This document shows, piece after piece, positions 12,795 to 25,149 of a stretch of 64,000 bases of DNA. Position 1 is the stretch's first letter. Each line of letters begins with the position of its first letter. The notes beneath the pieces were generated by a model, which worked only from the letters and a program-made list of their open reading frames with translations, ran no database searches and was not told the DNA's origin. Made by a program: the position numbers and the translations under genes. Source of the stretch: Phocoena phocoena (lineage: Eukaryota > Chordata > Mammalia > Artiodactyla > Phocoenidae); contig NC_089238.1 of the NCBI RefSeq assembly GCF_963924675.1, positions 42,426,879 through 42,490,878 on the forward strand, written 5' to 3'.

Positions 12795-13317
12795 AAGAAG
12801 CTATTTTTAAATGTATAATGTGACTATTTCAGAGAGTGTTTTATGATGGCTTAGAAACAAATTAAGTGCTCAAAATCTTGGCCTCATTTGTCACATGTTC
12901 TATTCAACTGAGTCAACCAACTACTATAATTAAGTAAAAAATGTCATCACATTCACTTCATCCTCAGCTATCACCATTGGCCTCCTGCATATCACATACT
13001 CAGTATAAAAAGAATAATCACTACCCCTTGATATTCCTTCCCAATACTATAACATACTAGGGAAGAAGAGAACAAGTCAAATGTGGTTCATTGTGTCTTC
13101 TAAGAAGAATAAGTGCTGCTGAAGCATTTATGGAACTCTTCCTTTCTCTTAAAAGGATGCTTCTACCACTATTTTTACATACAAAAAAATGACTTTGATC
13201 TACTGAGGTTTGGGTAAACTGAACCCTATTGACTTTAAATGAGAATTAAAGTGGTTAGGAAGTAGTGAACTGCATTGTATGGTAACTGACATTATGCTTG
13301 GTGGACATATTTTTTTC

Positions 13318-13870
13318 CTGAATATATATTCATTCTTTTTTTCAACAAATATATTTGAGTATATTTTGTGTGAGTTGCTTAACCATGGAGATAGAATGAA
13401 GAACAGAACATCCTAGGTTCTCATGGAGGTTACATTCTTTTGGTTGGAGAGGGACAAAAAGAAGCAGATAATCACAGTAATTTCAGGTGGTGATAAGTGC
13501 TATTTTAGAAATAAACAAGATTATGTGGTCAGATTGGAGAGGGGTGCTACTTTAAATAGGATTGTCAGAGAGGGCTTCTCTGAGGAGATGACATTTGAAT
13601 GAGACCTGAAAATGGATAAGGAACTAGCCATTTGAAGAGGTAAAGGAAGAGTTTTCCAGTGAGAGAGAACAGAAAGTTGTAAAGGCTCTGAGGTAAAAAT
13701 GAATTTAGTGTGTTAAAAGAATGAATTTACTGTGTTAGTGTAAGAAGGTCAATGTGACTGGAGTGTAACAAGCTGGAGGGGAAGGGGAATGAGATAAAGT
13801 TGACAGGGCAGAGACCTTGTAAGCCATTGTAAAACACTGGTATTTTACCTTAAAAGCAGTTTTAAGATTA
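13318..13870 (-). mobile_element. LINE-2 relic
   Basis: The text runs CAACAAATATATTTGAGTA, CATGGAGGTTACATTCT, GATAAGTGCTATTTTAGAAA, GAGGAGATGACATTTGAATG, CCTTGTAAGCCATTGTAAA. These are reverse-complement landmarks of the L2 3' region in order. It is heavily mutated, with no open frame. Confidence 0.75.
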
Positions 13871-14025
13871 ATGTCCCGATGCTTTTAAATATTACGTTTT
13901 TTCCCCTAGTCAGACTTTTTAAACTTTACAACTAACAGGAAATGTACTTAATTATCATATTTTATTTGAAAATTTTAATTTAAACATTACTGCTTTTCTG
14001 ACTCTTATAATTTTCTTTCAATTAG

Positions 14026-14158
14026 AATCATCTTATTGTGAAGGTTCCCCCATATCATGACCAACATATAACTTTGCCAGTATCAGTGGGAATATACGTA
14101 GTGACCAATGCTGGAAGATCTCATGATGTTCAGCCATTCACTTACACTCCAGACCCAG
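14026..14158 (+). CDS. NFAT5: NFAT5 coding exon w5 (end of IPT/TIG domain)
   Basis: Encodes [20 protein letters not shown], then [24 protein letters not shown], the last strands of the IPT/TIG dimerisation domain; the VTNAGR...FTYTP pattern is typical of Rel-family C-terminal domains. Acceptor TCAATTAG, donor GTATGT at 14159; 133 nt. The last base G opens the first Ala codon of w6. C-terminal of this the protein becomes low-complexity. Confidence 0.96.
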
Positions 14159-15546
14159 GTATGTCAAAATAAAAAGTTCTGAATCAAAAGGAATAATTAA
14201 CTTCTAGTTCTTTGGAAGAATATGAAGAAGACCAGCCAACTTAAAAGAGAAAGTTGTGTGCTAAGATGAATTGATATCAGTATTTTTTGAAGATGGCATT
14301 ATTTCCTAAGAAGATGGCCACCAAACACTGCTTTTACTCTTATATTAAGGGAACTGTTTCTGCCTTATGCTCTAATAATAAAAGAAAAGCTAGAAATGCT
14401 CTGAAGTCAGGCTCTCCAGAGTTGTCATACAAGTTACTCCTTGGTAAGAATTACCATTCATTGAGTACCTCTTATGTGCAGAAAGGTGAAAGTGACGACT
14501 TTGAGAAACTGCTAATAGTTTTTAGTCTGGCTGGCTTATAGGATGCATTTTGGGAGAGGTGAGAGATAGCTTGGAATGATAAGTGATAATATCACAAATA
14601 GAATCATATGCCTGTAACATTTTCAAATTTGTGTTATCAAAAATATCAAAGACTTCTGGTGAATAAATATTTTATATGTAATTTTAAGCATTTAGGTAAA
14701 ACAGGTGCTTTAGAAACCAGAGCAGTTGCTTATAAATTTAGATCTCTGGGTAAGAAGTGTCCTAAGAGTTTTTTGCCTACATTAGTTTAGTTGCCTGAAG
14801 AAGAGAAGGCTTTTCCTGGAGAAGCAGAGAGAACATTTTGGAAATGGAAGCTCTTCACATGTTTTGTTGACCTAGGCTTGGTTTCTGCCATGCTTACCAT
14901 GGTTTACTCCATTCCTATCTCAGGAATCTTTAGAGCTAGAAGTTCTTCCATATCTTTACGTTTACCGATATGTTATTCCCAAATAGTTCAGGATTCAGTG
15001 AGGTACAAAGTGAAAAATGGTAGCAAGGAAAGAAAGCCCTGGCAACAAAAGTGATGGGAATAGTCGCTAGGACAGAGTTATAACTAGTCTTGATAATTAC
15101 ATTCTATCACTTAATGTGATCTGTTCCCTTTTTGTTCTTTTTAATCATGTCTGAGTTTGACAATATTGGTTATTTCCCACCAGTTTGCTACAAAATTGTG
15201 CCATAGTATAGCACTAATGAAATCCTTTTAGTATTTATCTCAGAATAAAAGATCACAAGTAGAAATTTCAGACAGAAAAAGGCAAAGTTTGGAAATAATA
15301 TACTGGCTTCAACAAAACTAGGGAAGAGGATATTGGTTTATACTTAAAGATGAAATAGTTGATTGTTTTCTTTCTAAGAAGGCCTCAAAAATCCAAGAAA
15401 ATTTGATTTAAAACTAATGGTAGTTAAAACATTTTAGTAACTGCTAGTTACTAAATATTAACATTTAGTATTTGTGTGAGGAGGAGTTTGCTCATAGGGG
15501 GAGAAAAATGGCATACAGTAATTAATTGTGTGGGAAGGGAAGAAGG

Positions 15547-15584
<38 letters not shown>

Positions 15585-18019
15585 AAATAGCCTTAAAGTT
15601 TTCGCCATCCTGAAAATACTGAGGTTTTGTTGTTTTTGTTTGGTTTTATGATCAATAATAAAGAACTTCAGGACTTTGAAGTGCTTAGCATCAGCACTAT
15701 GAATCTTCATTTCTTAGTGATGAATGCTGATTATTAAAAATTTCCCTTTAATAAATTGCCAAATAAAACAGCTTTTAAGTGTTCTGTTTTAAAGCCTACA
15801 CTAATCAGCTATATTTGGCCACATTTAGGCAATCACTAACATAGTTTATTCTTTTAAGTATTTCCCCCTTGTATACATCATAGATAGCAGTCGCCCTCAG
15901 AAACTGTTAATTGAATAAATATATAATATGCAAATTTTATAGTGAGATCCAGTGCTTCAGTTTCTGCCTTTATGATATAGCTAATTAAAGAATCTTCCCA
16001 CAATTTCACTTTTTTTATATTTTATAAAATGTGAGCATCTTTTTAGGTGTTCATGTAAGAGAATATGATTTCAGGAAAACTTGGTTATAGAAAATTTGTA
16101 CTGTCCCATTATGATAAACTAATTGCTTTTGTGATTCCTCCAGGGACTGTGGTTAAACATTTGAATAGTCAGTGGTGTATAGTAATTGTAACAGCTAGAA
16201 CAAGGCCCAGCATAATTTTTGTGAGTCAAGAGTAGAAATGGCAACTGCTACACCATTTTGCCTAAATATTTAAAAGTTATAGATAAAAATAACAAATAAT
16301 TAAATAAAATATATTCTATCCTCCTAATTTGACCAAAATACCTTCATAATAACCTGGAAGGCCAGATTCGAATTGAGGATTTTCAAACTGCTTGGAGGTC
16401 CAAACTGGGATATGACAACATGAAGAAAGAGGAATCCCCAGGCTGGCACCCTTCTTTCCCCTCTACTGGCTCCATCCTCTACCTGGAGGGCGCTGATGCA
16501 CTGGCCAGTGCTCATAAGCTCTGTTCACCCTATAGGCCTGAGATTTCACACATGGTTCATAGAGTAGTTGTGCAGAAAATTTTGGGATCTTGTATACTTG
16601 GTACACGGTCTAAAAGTAGGATTGGGGCAGGGGCTCAAGTGTACATAAACTGGCTGGCTCCACATGGTCTGCCAGACACAAGCCCCTTTAAAGCCTTCTG
16701 AGTCTATACTGCCAAAAATACATTGCATGTACATGCTCTTAGGCACTTAACTTTGCAGAGTCGTAAAACCTTTGTTTCATTGCCAGTTAGTCACTGAAGC
16801 ATTGCTTAGCCATTAATTTGTTTTACTTCCATCTATTAAGACACAGAAATCTCCTTAGTTATTTTTTGCAGTGACTCTGCAGTAGTAATTGCTATAAGAA
16901 ATGGAGGATAAAATATTTATTCATAATTTTTTGTTGCTCTAAAGACAAATGACTAAAACTTGTTTTAAAAGTAGAAATTAAAAAAATTTTTCAAAGATGA
17001 GTTTCCATTTTTAAATCTGTAATTACTAGAATTAATGTTATGCTTTAAAATAGTCTATGGATTTTTTTCTCATCAATTCTATTCAATTGATAGTTCATTC
17101 AAATTATCATTTGTTGGACCTCGTGTGTAGCGCAGCATGCTTAGATAAATTTTTTTACTTCATTCTTAGAAGATGTGTACCTTTTGTCTCTTTATTCACA
17201 GTTAACTATCTCTTTATATTCTCTATAACCATCATTTTGCATTGTCATGTGAAAAATACATTGAAAATAAGTTGACTCAATTCCCATTTTGAATAAATAA
17301 GGGAATAAATAAAATAAATAAATACAATGAAAAATAGAAATTAACATCTATTTAAATAAAATTATTATAGTCATTTTAAGTAAAAACCTGTTTATTTGGA
17401 ATTTATTTAACTTTACCATTCAGAACTGATCTCTACTCTCACGCTCATTAAATTTAAAGTTTTCATAGTAGATGTACTTGATATGTATAGATATAGTAGT
17501 GTAGTAATTCTCCTTTAATAATAGCAAAGATTATGTTTTCTAAGGCTTGCTAAAAAGAATAATCATAATGTTATAGATTTTGTATATTCATCACAGTTTT
17601 TTAAAAAATTTAGCTCAATTGACTCTGAATCAGTATTATTTTAAATAAATCATTCATGTAGGTAAATGTTGAATTTTTTTTTCATGCTAGTGTTACAGTA
17701 TATTTGGTAAGTTTAAAAATCTCATATCAGTATTCTACTCATATAAATATGTGTACTGTTACAAGAAAGATTTTTTGAAGTTGCAGTTGTTTTTATTTTG
17801 TTTTAATAAGTAAGCATATGTTTCTGCCCACTGGGAGACAGGTGCATTTTAGAGCGTAGACTGGTGATTATAAAAACTCATCTGAACCTAGAATTTCTGC
17901 TAAACAAATAATTTAATAGTGCTTTGTGAGAAGATATTCCAGTTAAAGAATTTTAAGATACACGTTTTGTTAGGATAAGTTTAAATAAATACATTAATCC
18001 TTTTTGTTTGTCTTAATAG
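14159..18019 (+). other. NFAT5 intron (3.9 kb)
   Basis: No SINE in this intron, the longest SINE-free stretch in the NFAT5 introns here. It has a (GT)n microsatellite at 15549-15583. A frame with few stops at 14287-15054 has no recognisable protein and no bounding splice sites. Confidence 0.75.
15549..15583. repeat. (GT)n microsatellite
   Basis: Seventeen uninterrupted GT dinucleotides; a likely length polymorphism. Confidence 0.97.
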
Positions 18020-18103
18020 CAGCAGCTGCTGCTTTGAATGTAAATGTGAAGAAGGAAATATCTAGTCCGGCAAGACCTTGCTCTTTCGAAGAGGCCATGA
18101 AAG
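18020..18103 (+). CDS. NFAT5: NFAT5 coding exon w6 (linker after Rel region)
   Basis: An 84-nt exon encoding [20 protein letters not shown] then CSFEEAMK. The VKKEIS context resembles a sumoylation-type psi-K-x-E motif; modification is inference. Acceptor TCTTAATAG, donor GTACCG at 18104 (weak at the last positions). The five-alanine run has Ala where I recall Gly in human (AAAGAL). The last base G starts the Ala codon of exon w7, giving the EEAMK-AMK repeat at the junction. Confidence 0.95.
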
Positions 18104-18984
18104 GTACCGAGTTAATTCTGCTCAAAAATTGTAAATTAGTGATGCTATATATTTTCTCTAGCAAACCTTACTATTTTATTTTCTCTTGTGTACTTGGAAC
18201 ACCTTGCAGGTTATCTTCCATATTGTAAAATAAATACTTGTTTGACTTTACTGAATGCAGAGACTTGCTTCCCAACTTGATATTTCCCTTCATTTACCAT
18301 ATAAACAACTTTTTTTTTTAAACGTGTTGGAATAGAGAAGTTTTTGTTTTGTTTTTTATTCCCTAATATTAAAAATCTTAAAAGTATATATAGAATACAA
18401 TATATAAAACAGCCTTATAAAGCTTCTTGCTGCCAATAAGAGTAGTTGACATTGAGACTAAAGAGACCAAAATAGAAACTATTGGCATTTGAAAAAGTTG
18501 CTTTAGGTTCTTTAGGTACCATTCTTTCTTCTGACACCATTATTTCCAAACAGAAAATGAAGATATCTTCAGGATGTTATAATGTGTTTCTCAATTATGA
18601 TGCTTTTGTGCCATTACATATGAAGATGTCAATTGCATAATGGCCATTGATTTATTCCTGTAATTCTAGCTTTTACTTATATTTTTCTGCCATGAAATTC
18701 ATGAGTTAAATTAAATTTTAAAATTTTGTATACTTATATTTTTAAGGGGCATAATATGCTTAATACATTTTATCAAATACAGTGGATTTTTTTTCCTATT
18801 GTCATAGTAAAATTCAGCATTCATATATATATATTCAGTTTAGTATAGCTTGCCATTATAATTTCTATCAACAGTTCCAAAATAGATTAATTAGGAATTA
18901 TGCACAAGTAAGTGCATAATGATCTGATTTAACTACAGGAAAATTTACAAGTTTCTGCTAGGGATAACCATGGCTAATGTTTCT

Positions 18985-19121
18985 CGAACATATATTAAAT
19001 GCTAGGCAGCATTCCACACTCTTTACCACCATTATCTCATTTAATCTGCCAAGTCTATGAGATAGGAAATTTACGATTGTCATTTCACAGGTGAGGAAAT
19101 CAAGGTTCCATAGAGGAATTT
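18985..19121. repeat. MIR-like relic
   Basis: Contains CTAGGCAGCATTCCACACTC, TTATCTCATTTAATCTGCCA and TTCACAGGTGAGGAAATCAA, the order of core and 3' MIR landmarks. It is cut off by the SINE at 19138. Confidence 0.6.
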
Positions 19122-19137
19122 AAAAAGACAGGTCGAG

Positions 19138-19354
19138 GGGGCTTCCCTGGTGGCACAGTGGTTGAGAGTCTGCCTGCCGATGCAGGGGACGCGGGTTCGT
19201 GCCCTGGTCCGGGAGGATCCCGCATGCCGCGGCGTGGCTGGGCCCGTGGGCCGTGGCCACTGAGCCTGCGCGTCCAGAGCCTGTGCTCCGCAACAGGAGA
19301 GGCTGCGACAGTGAGAGGCCCGCGTACCGCACAAAAATAAATAAATAAAATAAT
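19138..19354 (+). mobile_element. CHR-type SINE, short form, young
   Basis: CpG-rich, nearly intact copy with an (AAATA)n tail and a perfect 16-bp duplication AAAAAGACAGGTCGAG on both sides (19122-19137, 19355-19370). The lack of decay marks it as one of the most recent insertions here. Confidence 0.96.
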
Positions 19355-20589
19355 AAAAAGACAGGTCGAGCTTTAGTGTATAAGGTAACATCTAAGCAAT
19401 AATAATTCAAACGATGTTTATTAGATGAATAATACCATAATTAATCAATCATTAAAGAAAGTCAGGGACATTTATGGTCTGTCCTTTGCTAACTTTGATG
19501 TGTTCCTGCTTTTCTGCAAAAACTCCTTCATGCTTCTTTCATAGAGTATCAGGCTGGTGGGACACTAATGTAATCCAGTGTGAAATTTCTCATAGTGAAG
19601 GTTAAAAGGTTTTAAATGCTATGTTTAATTTTTGGTAATAAAATGATTTAGTCATTTGATCAAAATCTTACAAGCCTAAAAAATGGGTAAGAAACACACA
19701 TACACATATTATTATTTTTCACAATTCAGACCTTCTTATTTTGACAATTTTATCAACTGAAATCATGTAAAATAATTTTATGAAGATATAAAATTAAATA
19801 CTAAACTATCTTATCAGTTAAAATTTTTCATTTGTCATTTTTAAATACAGTACCATTAATTGGAGATTCCTGATCAGTTAAACCAACAATAGCTTTCAAC
19901 TAGGAATTTCCCTTGACAAATAGCTTATTTTTGTGTTTCCTTGAAATCAGAGCTTTGGTATAATGCCCAGGTGCCCTCTGAGAGATTTAATTAGGTATGC
20001 TTTAATGATGAAGACTGAGCAACATAAATGACTTTTAAATTTGTGTTATGGCATAACCCTCCACATAACATTCTTTAAAATAGCCATCAATTACAGTAAG
20101 ATTTAGAACTTGATACATAAATAGGACATTATGGCCAGACATTGAAAGCTTTCACCTGCAACAAGTTTCTCATTCCTCGGAGAGGGTTTGCAGGGGGAGG
20201 TGGAGAGTAAGGGGGATAACTGCACAACTGCTCAGTGAGATATTAAGGCTAGTGGTAAAGCATCATGATTCATTTTTCAGTTTTACCCAACTGTGTATAT
20301 ATTAACACAAAAGTAATACAAATTACATAAGATAAAGTGCACAGTGTAAACTATTGTTAACAGCTTCCAGAAAGTTTTCTATATCTATATACGTACAGGA
20401 AGATGTAAGTGAAAATTCTAGACAGATCATTCAAAAACTCTGTGATGCAGGTTTAGGACCCAGGGATAGAGTATTGATGTGCAGTCTCTCAGTTTTAGCT
20501 TTGTAAAGAGTGGTTAATTGGATGAATGTGAAAAAATAGTTGCCAGCATATGTTTTTCTCTAACTGGTTGCAATTATGTGAAAAGTTTT

Positions 20590-20730
20590 AGGAGCTTGTA
20601 GGAATCACAGAGATAATGTAGTTCAATCTCATTTTATAGGTAAATAAATCAAAATTTAGAGAAGTTAAGTGATTTGCTCAAGGTCACACAGCTAATAACT
20701 GACAGAGGTTGCAACTTAGATTTCCCCCAA
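20590..20730. repeat. MIR/L2-class relic
   Basis: Contains TCATTTTATAGGTAAATAAA and AGTGATTTGCTCAAGGTCAC followed by ACAGCTAATAACTG, a standard MIR core signature. Confidence 0.65.
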
Positions 20731-21002
20731 AACTCTGTATTCTTTTTACTCTATTATTTCCATCCCTTATAAATCTTAATTTGTATTTTAACCAAATGTA
20801 TTTATATATGACCTAAGTGCTGCTTTATGACAACAAACTTAGCAAAGATTTTTCTAAGTTTCCAAAATTGTTATTATTTGGCATGGATGGAAGGAGAACA
20901 CTCTTTAAAAATTATTTGGCATAAACTATCAATAACAGTATTCTTCATAAATTCAAATTGATATGGGGATGGTTAAATATGTCTGTCTAATTTACTTTCT
21001 GG

Positions 21003-21125
21003 GGAATTCCCTGGTGGTCCAGTGGTTAGGATTCCACGCTTTCACTGCTGTGGGGCTCGGTTTGATTTGCTGGTCAGGGAACTAAGATCTCACAGGCCAT
21101 GTGGCATGGCCAAAATAAAAATTAA
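21003..21125 (+). mobile_element. CHR-1-like SINE
   Basis: GGAATTCCCTGGTGGTCCAG head, GGTCAGGGAACTAAGATCTC block and A-rich tail. Flanked by TAATTTACTTTCTGG / TAATTTACTTTGTGG. Confidence 0.9.
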
Positions 21126-21214
21126 TAATTTACTTTGTGGATTTTCTGAATTGGCTTAAAACTTCTCCCCCAACTTCTAGGTAGTACAGACTTTACTTGT
21201 TTGTATGTTTTTCC

Positions 21215-21330
21215 TCTTTCACTAAAATGTAACCTCCAGGTAGTAGGGCTTTATCCATCTTATTCATCACTGGATCCTCATAACCTAGAACAGTGCCTGG
21301 AACTTTGTAAGGGCTCATTAAATACATAGT
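21215..21330 (+). mobile_element. LINE-2 3' end relic
   Basis: AAAATGTAACCTCCAGGTAG, then AGAACAGTGCCTGGAACTTT and GCTCATTAAATACATAG match the L2 3' terminal landmarks in plus orientation. Confidence 0.65.
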
Positions 21331-21399
21331 GAAAATGTAGGAAGAAAAGATACTAAAAGCCATTTAGTATTATTTGCAAGTCCGTTAAGATACAGTTGT

Positions 21400-22800
21400 G
21401 GGTTCTGAGAAAAGATAGTGTAGACTTAGCCCAGGCGGTGGTGTAAAGGTGACGGGACATCTGGTTCCTCAGTTTCCTTCTTTCTCCATTCCTGGATTGG
21501 AGGAAACACCTGAACATGAGGAATCCCAATGCTGGGCAGCCAGGGCCAAATCCATACCCCCTAACATCGGGTACCCTGGAGGTTGCAATCCTACCCATCC
21601 ACCACCTGCCAACCCTTCCTTTCCTCCAGGCCCCTTTCCCACTCCCCCAGGATCACCCCAGGGGAATCCAGCTTTTGCCCCTAGTGGACCTGTCATCGTG
21701 TGCCACAACCACGTAACCAGGATGCCAACCCACAGGTCCTTACCCCCCTGCATACCTACCACCTGCCCTTGGCATGCATCCTGTGAATCCTTTGGCTCCT
21801 GGCATGGTAGGGCCAGGAATGGTGATCCACACGAAGATGCAGAAGGAAATGAAAAAAGCTCACAAAAAGAAGCACAAACACCACAAGCATGGCAAGCATT
21901 TCTCCTCCTCCTCCTCCTCCTCTTCCTCCTCTTCCAGCAGTGACTCTGACTGAATACAGGGCCTGGACTCTTCCCTCAAGTCCCTCCAGTTGTGCTCTCC
22001 CATCAAGCTTCAGATGCCATCTTGTACTGGGAGAAATTAGCCCTTGAGTCTCTCCCTTCCCCACCCCAGCAATCTGAGCCTTACTCTGCTTTTCAACCCT
22101 AACTGGCTAGGGAAAATGGGAAAAGAATTGCCATGGGCTGGCGAAGGCCGTATTCTCACTGCTTGGATAGAACTTTTTTTTGTTGTTTTTTTTTGCGGTA
22201 TGTGGGCCTCTCACTGCCGTGGCCTCTCCTGTTGCGGAGCAACAGGCTCTGGACGCGCAGGCTCAGCAGCCACAGCTCATGGGCCCAGCAGCTCCGCGGC
22301 ATGTGGGATCTTCCCAGACCGGGGCACAAACCCGTATCCACTGCATCGGCAGGCGGACTCTCAACCACTGCGCCACCAGAGAAGCCCGGATAGAACTTTT
22401 AGCTGATGAGTTTTACAAGAGTTTTACTTTTTGAAGATGGTGAAATTTGAGCAAAATGCTGAAGACAAGTCTAAGATCTGTAAAATGTGATTTTTTACTT
22501 CTTTTTGTAATACTTTTGATTGGGGAGATGCTATGGAAATTTAATTATGGAAAACAAAAAAACAACCTGTACCTTTCTTGTAATTGTGGCATGCTTGGGT
22601 GATTTAGTGGCAAATAAACATTTCCCAGCAGGCCTTTTTTTGATTGCACTTACTGCAAGCCTGCTGGGAAGTGGAGCCCATTTTTGGCTGATGAGCTCTG
22701 ACTGCCATTTTGGAAACTAGTCTCTACTCCTTAGCTCAGTATGCTCCCTCAGGTCCTCCTCTCATCTCCAATTCTCGGTCCAAATAAAGCTGTTTTTCCT
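21400..22800 (+). pseudogene. PRR13P: PRR13 processed pseudogene
   Basis: The text from 21516 reads MRNPNAGQPGPNPYP, the start of proline-rich protein 13 (normally MWNPNAGQ). It continues in other frames as PNIGYPGGCNPTHPPP and GNPAFAPSGP, then DNA for a Lys/His-rich end (AAGATGCAGAAGGAAATGAA, CACAAACACCACAAGCATGG), a serine run and the stop at 21951-21953. At least two frameshifts disable it. No introns interrupt the coding region, so it is a retrocopy of PRR13 mRNA. A 3'UTR-like stretch follows to an AATAAA at 22783-22788; no poly-A tail or clear duplication remains. It lies in sense orientation within an NFAT5 intron. A SINE interrupts the 3'UTR part. The exact ends are uncertain. Confidence 0.85.
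22178..22387 (-). mobile_element. CHR-type SINE inside the PRR13 retrocopy
   Basis: Short-form minus-strand copy flanked by the perfect duplication GGATAGAACTTTT (22165-22177, 22388-22400). It post-dates the PRR13 retrocopy. Confidence 0.94.
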
Positions 22801-23139
22801 GAGGGGGGTGGTGGGGGAGATAGTATAGACCCACTTTTCCCTGTTTCTCCTTTCTAAATCTACTTAATACCTTGGAAGTATTCAGCAGTATAAAATGACT
22901 TTGAAATATAGAAAAAAGGAATAGGACTGGCTAAAGACCTTAGAACTTACAGAACAACACCAAGTGAGTTAACTGGTTTTCTTTTTATCTCCAGTTTATC
23001 TGAGTTGGGCAGCAGTTGCGACTCAGAACTGGCAACAGGCATAGACAAAATAATAAGTCTGTAAATAAGCATGAAAAGCCTGTTCTCTTTGGCCAAAAGA
23101 TCAGGAAAGGGAAATCCCAGTAGAGATTTAGTGAGATGA

Positions 23140-23930
23140 CTCGTACCAAGTGACAGCAGCTGACCCACTAGCAGTGTTTGGGGGCCAACCCATCCCCAAC
23201 CTATCCCCCTGTAATAGCAACAGCAGAATTTGGAAGGGTTAGCCCACCCCATTCCCCACATCCGCCAACTAGTAATGGACCTGATCTGCCAACAGTGGAA
23301 TCAGGAGGCCCAAAACACAGGACTCGTATGTGCCAGCAGCAGCAGGTCAGTACGTCTGCAGGAGTGGCAAGGGCAGAACCCAGGGGGCCAACCCATCCTC
23401 CACCCCACAGCAGGCAGCAGCACACAGGCTCCCTCCACCTGCACTGGTGGTACCAGTAGGCCCTGTGTGTCTCTATCCTTCCCCCAACAGTGGAGAGAGA
23501 ACTAGACCTGGCAACACCTGGCCCTCCACCAGGGCCATAGTAAGATCCAGACCAAGTGTCTCCCAACCCTCCATCCAATGGCAGAAGGCAATCCAGGGGC
23601 AGAAGGTAAACTAGACCAGGGTCTCCCAAACCTCTGCCCAGTGGCAGAGAGCTATGCAGCCCAGACCCCACAGTTCTTGACCTTGTACCCAGTGGCAAAA
23701 GACAGCTCATGTAGTTGCTTCCCTTCCCCAGCAGCACCAACAGTGATATAATGGGAACCCCATTAGTACCAGGAGACCAGAGAACATACCAGGAGAAAGG
23801 TTTTCCCTCCTGCAGGTCCAGCACCCCTCACCCCCACCTAATGACACCAGGCAGCCCAGGGAAGCACCTTCCACTCCTTCAGGCAGCACCAGCAGGATTC
23901 CAGCTGGAGCTCACGCAAAGCTAACACAAC
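23140..23930. repeat. GC-rich degenerate minisatellite-like block
   Basis: An abrupt change to C/A-rich, GC-rich sequence with recurring motifs such as CTCCCAACCCTCCATCCAAT against CTCCCAAACCTCTGCCCAGT, and repeated GTGGCAG and CCAGAC blocks at roughly 50-70 bp spacing. The divergence gives no strict unit. It supports accidental open frames, including one of 207 codons on the minus strand with internal LPLG/GLGD repeats. I recognise no gene or named repeat. Confidence 0.55.
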
Positions 23931-24180
23931 AAGCAGATCAGAATAGGGCTCAGAAAACTAAATTATCATTGGCCGTACAAAGACTTTATGCATATGGCCA
24001 TAGAAAGACTTGTATCTTTGAGCACTAGACAAAAAGTCCTTTCCTTGTTTGTCTACGCTAGTAGACATACCTATTTGTGAATAGTCTCCTTAGGAGAAGT
24101 AAAAGACTCTTGCTCAACTTATTCCACCTATTCTCACTTGCCAGAAGAAGAAAAGTCACACTAATAAGAATTATTCTCTG

Positions 24181-24286
24181 GGAATTCCCTGGCTGTCCAG
24201 TGGTTAGGACTTGGGCTTCCATTGCCGTGGGCCAGGGTTTGATCTCTGGTCAGGGAACTAAGATCCCACAAGCCGTGCAGTGAGGT

Positions 24287-24330
<44 letters not shown>
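24181..24330 (+). mobile_element. CHR-1-like SINE with (GA)n tail
   Basis: GGAATTCCCTGGCTGTCCAG head and GGTCAGGGAACTAAGATCCC block, followed by about 43 bp of pure GA at 24288-24330 in place of the usual A-rich tail. Flanked by AGAATTATTCTCT / AGAATTATTCCCT. Confidence 0.9.
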
Positions 24331-24334
<4 letters not shown>

Positions 24335-24589
24335 ATTCCCTAAATAAATTTGGGGCAAATATGCATATAGATCTGTTAAGCAGTAACTGTGTAGGTGATG
24401 CATTTGTTTGTCAATGGATATTTATATGCAGTGTCTAATTGAAATGTAATATAAACTTGTTTTTAGATACTGAAATTTTTTAGGCCAGAAATACTGTTAA
24501 TGAAAATATGTAACACTATAAGATTAACCAAACAGCCCACAACAAACTAAATTGACTACGATAAAGGAAAAGTAAAATTAATTCATTCA

Positions 24590-24690
24590 TTTCTTCATTC
24601 AACAAATATTTATTGATTACCTACTATGCATCAGTCAACAACAACAAAATCTCTGCCTTCATGGAACTCATATTCTAATAGAATTCAAAA
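24590..24690 (-). mobile_element. LINE-2 piece
   Basis: TTCAACAAATATTTATTGAT, TACCTACTATGCATCAG and CTTCATGGAACTCATATTCT are reverse-complement L2 3' landmarks. Confidence 0.6.
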
Positions 24691-25149
24691 GCAAGAATAG
24701 CAGTTGATATTACAGGATCAACGTAAGACAACACTAATGGTCTTTCAGATTGTCTTGTGGGGTGGGCCTGAATTACTTCTAAATGCCTGCCCTGTGCATG
24801 ATCTGAAGCTTTGTCTCAGACAGAATTGGATTGTGAGTTGAATCATATTGGTATTGATAGTATCTAGGTGAAAATAGGTCCAGAGAACTCATGAGTAAAT
24901 AATTAATTTCTTAGAGTAATAAAGCATAGAATATTGAAAGTTAAATGGGCACTTTGCCCTCCCCCAGTATAATCAATTTCCATAGGAATTGTTTCTAGCC
25001 AGCTGGCTGTGAGACAAGCTGAATAAAGACTAGAAGGTTTCAAATATTTTTAAATCAAAATATTTACAAAGATAACTATCCTGCTCATATACCATATTCC
25101 ATTTTAAAACCCTCTTTGTAGCCAGGATTTCTTCTCAATATCAAATTAA

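Larger units (their letters stand above)
9675..14025 (+). other. NFAT5 intron (4.4 kb)
   Basis: Contains SINEs at 11166-11350, 11639-12005 and 12521-12794, a LINE-2 relic at about 13318-13870, and a short L2/MIR-like piece near 9965-10060 (TTATTGAGTACCTGCTATGT). Nothing else recognised. Confidence 0.8.

Noticed and set aside
14287..15054. A plus-strand frame with only a few stops over 770 bp in an NFAT5 intron
   Set aside because: No recognised protein, no bounding splice sites matching NFAT5 phases, and ordinary intron composition; probably chance.
21449..21943. 164-codon open frame as a possible gene
   Set aside because: It is one frame of the frameshifted PRR13 retrocopy and ends in out-of-frame leucines from the serine codon run.
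23201..23824. 207-codon minus-strand open frame
   Set aside because: It results from GC-rich repeated DNA in an intron; no known domain, start context or splice structure.
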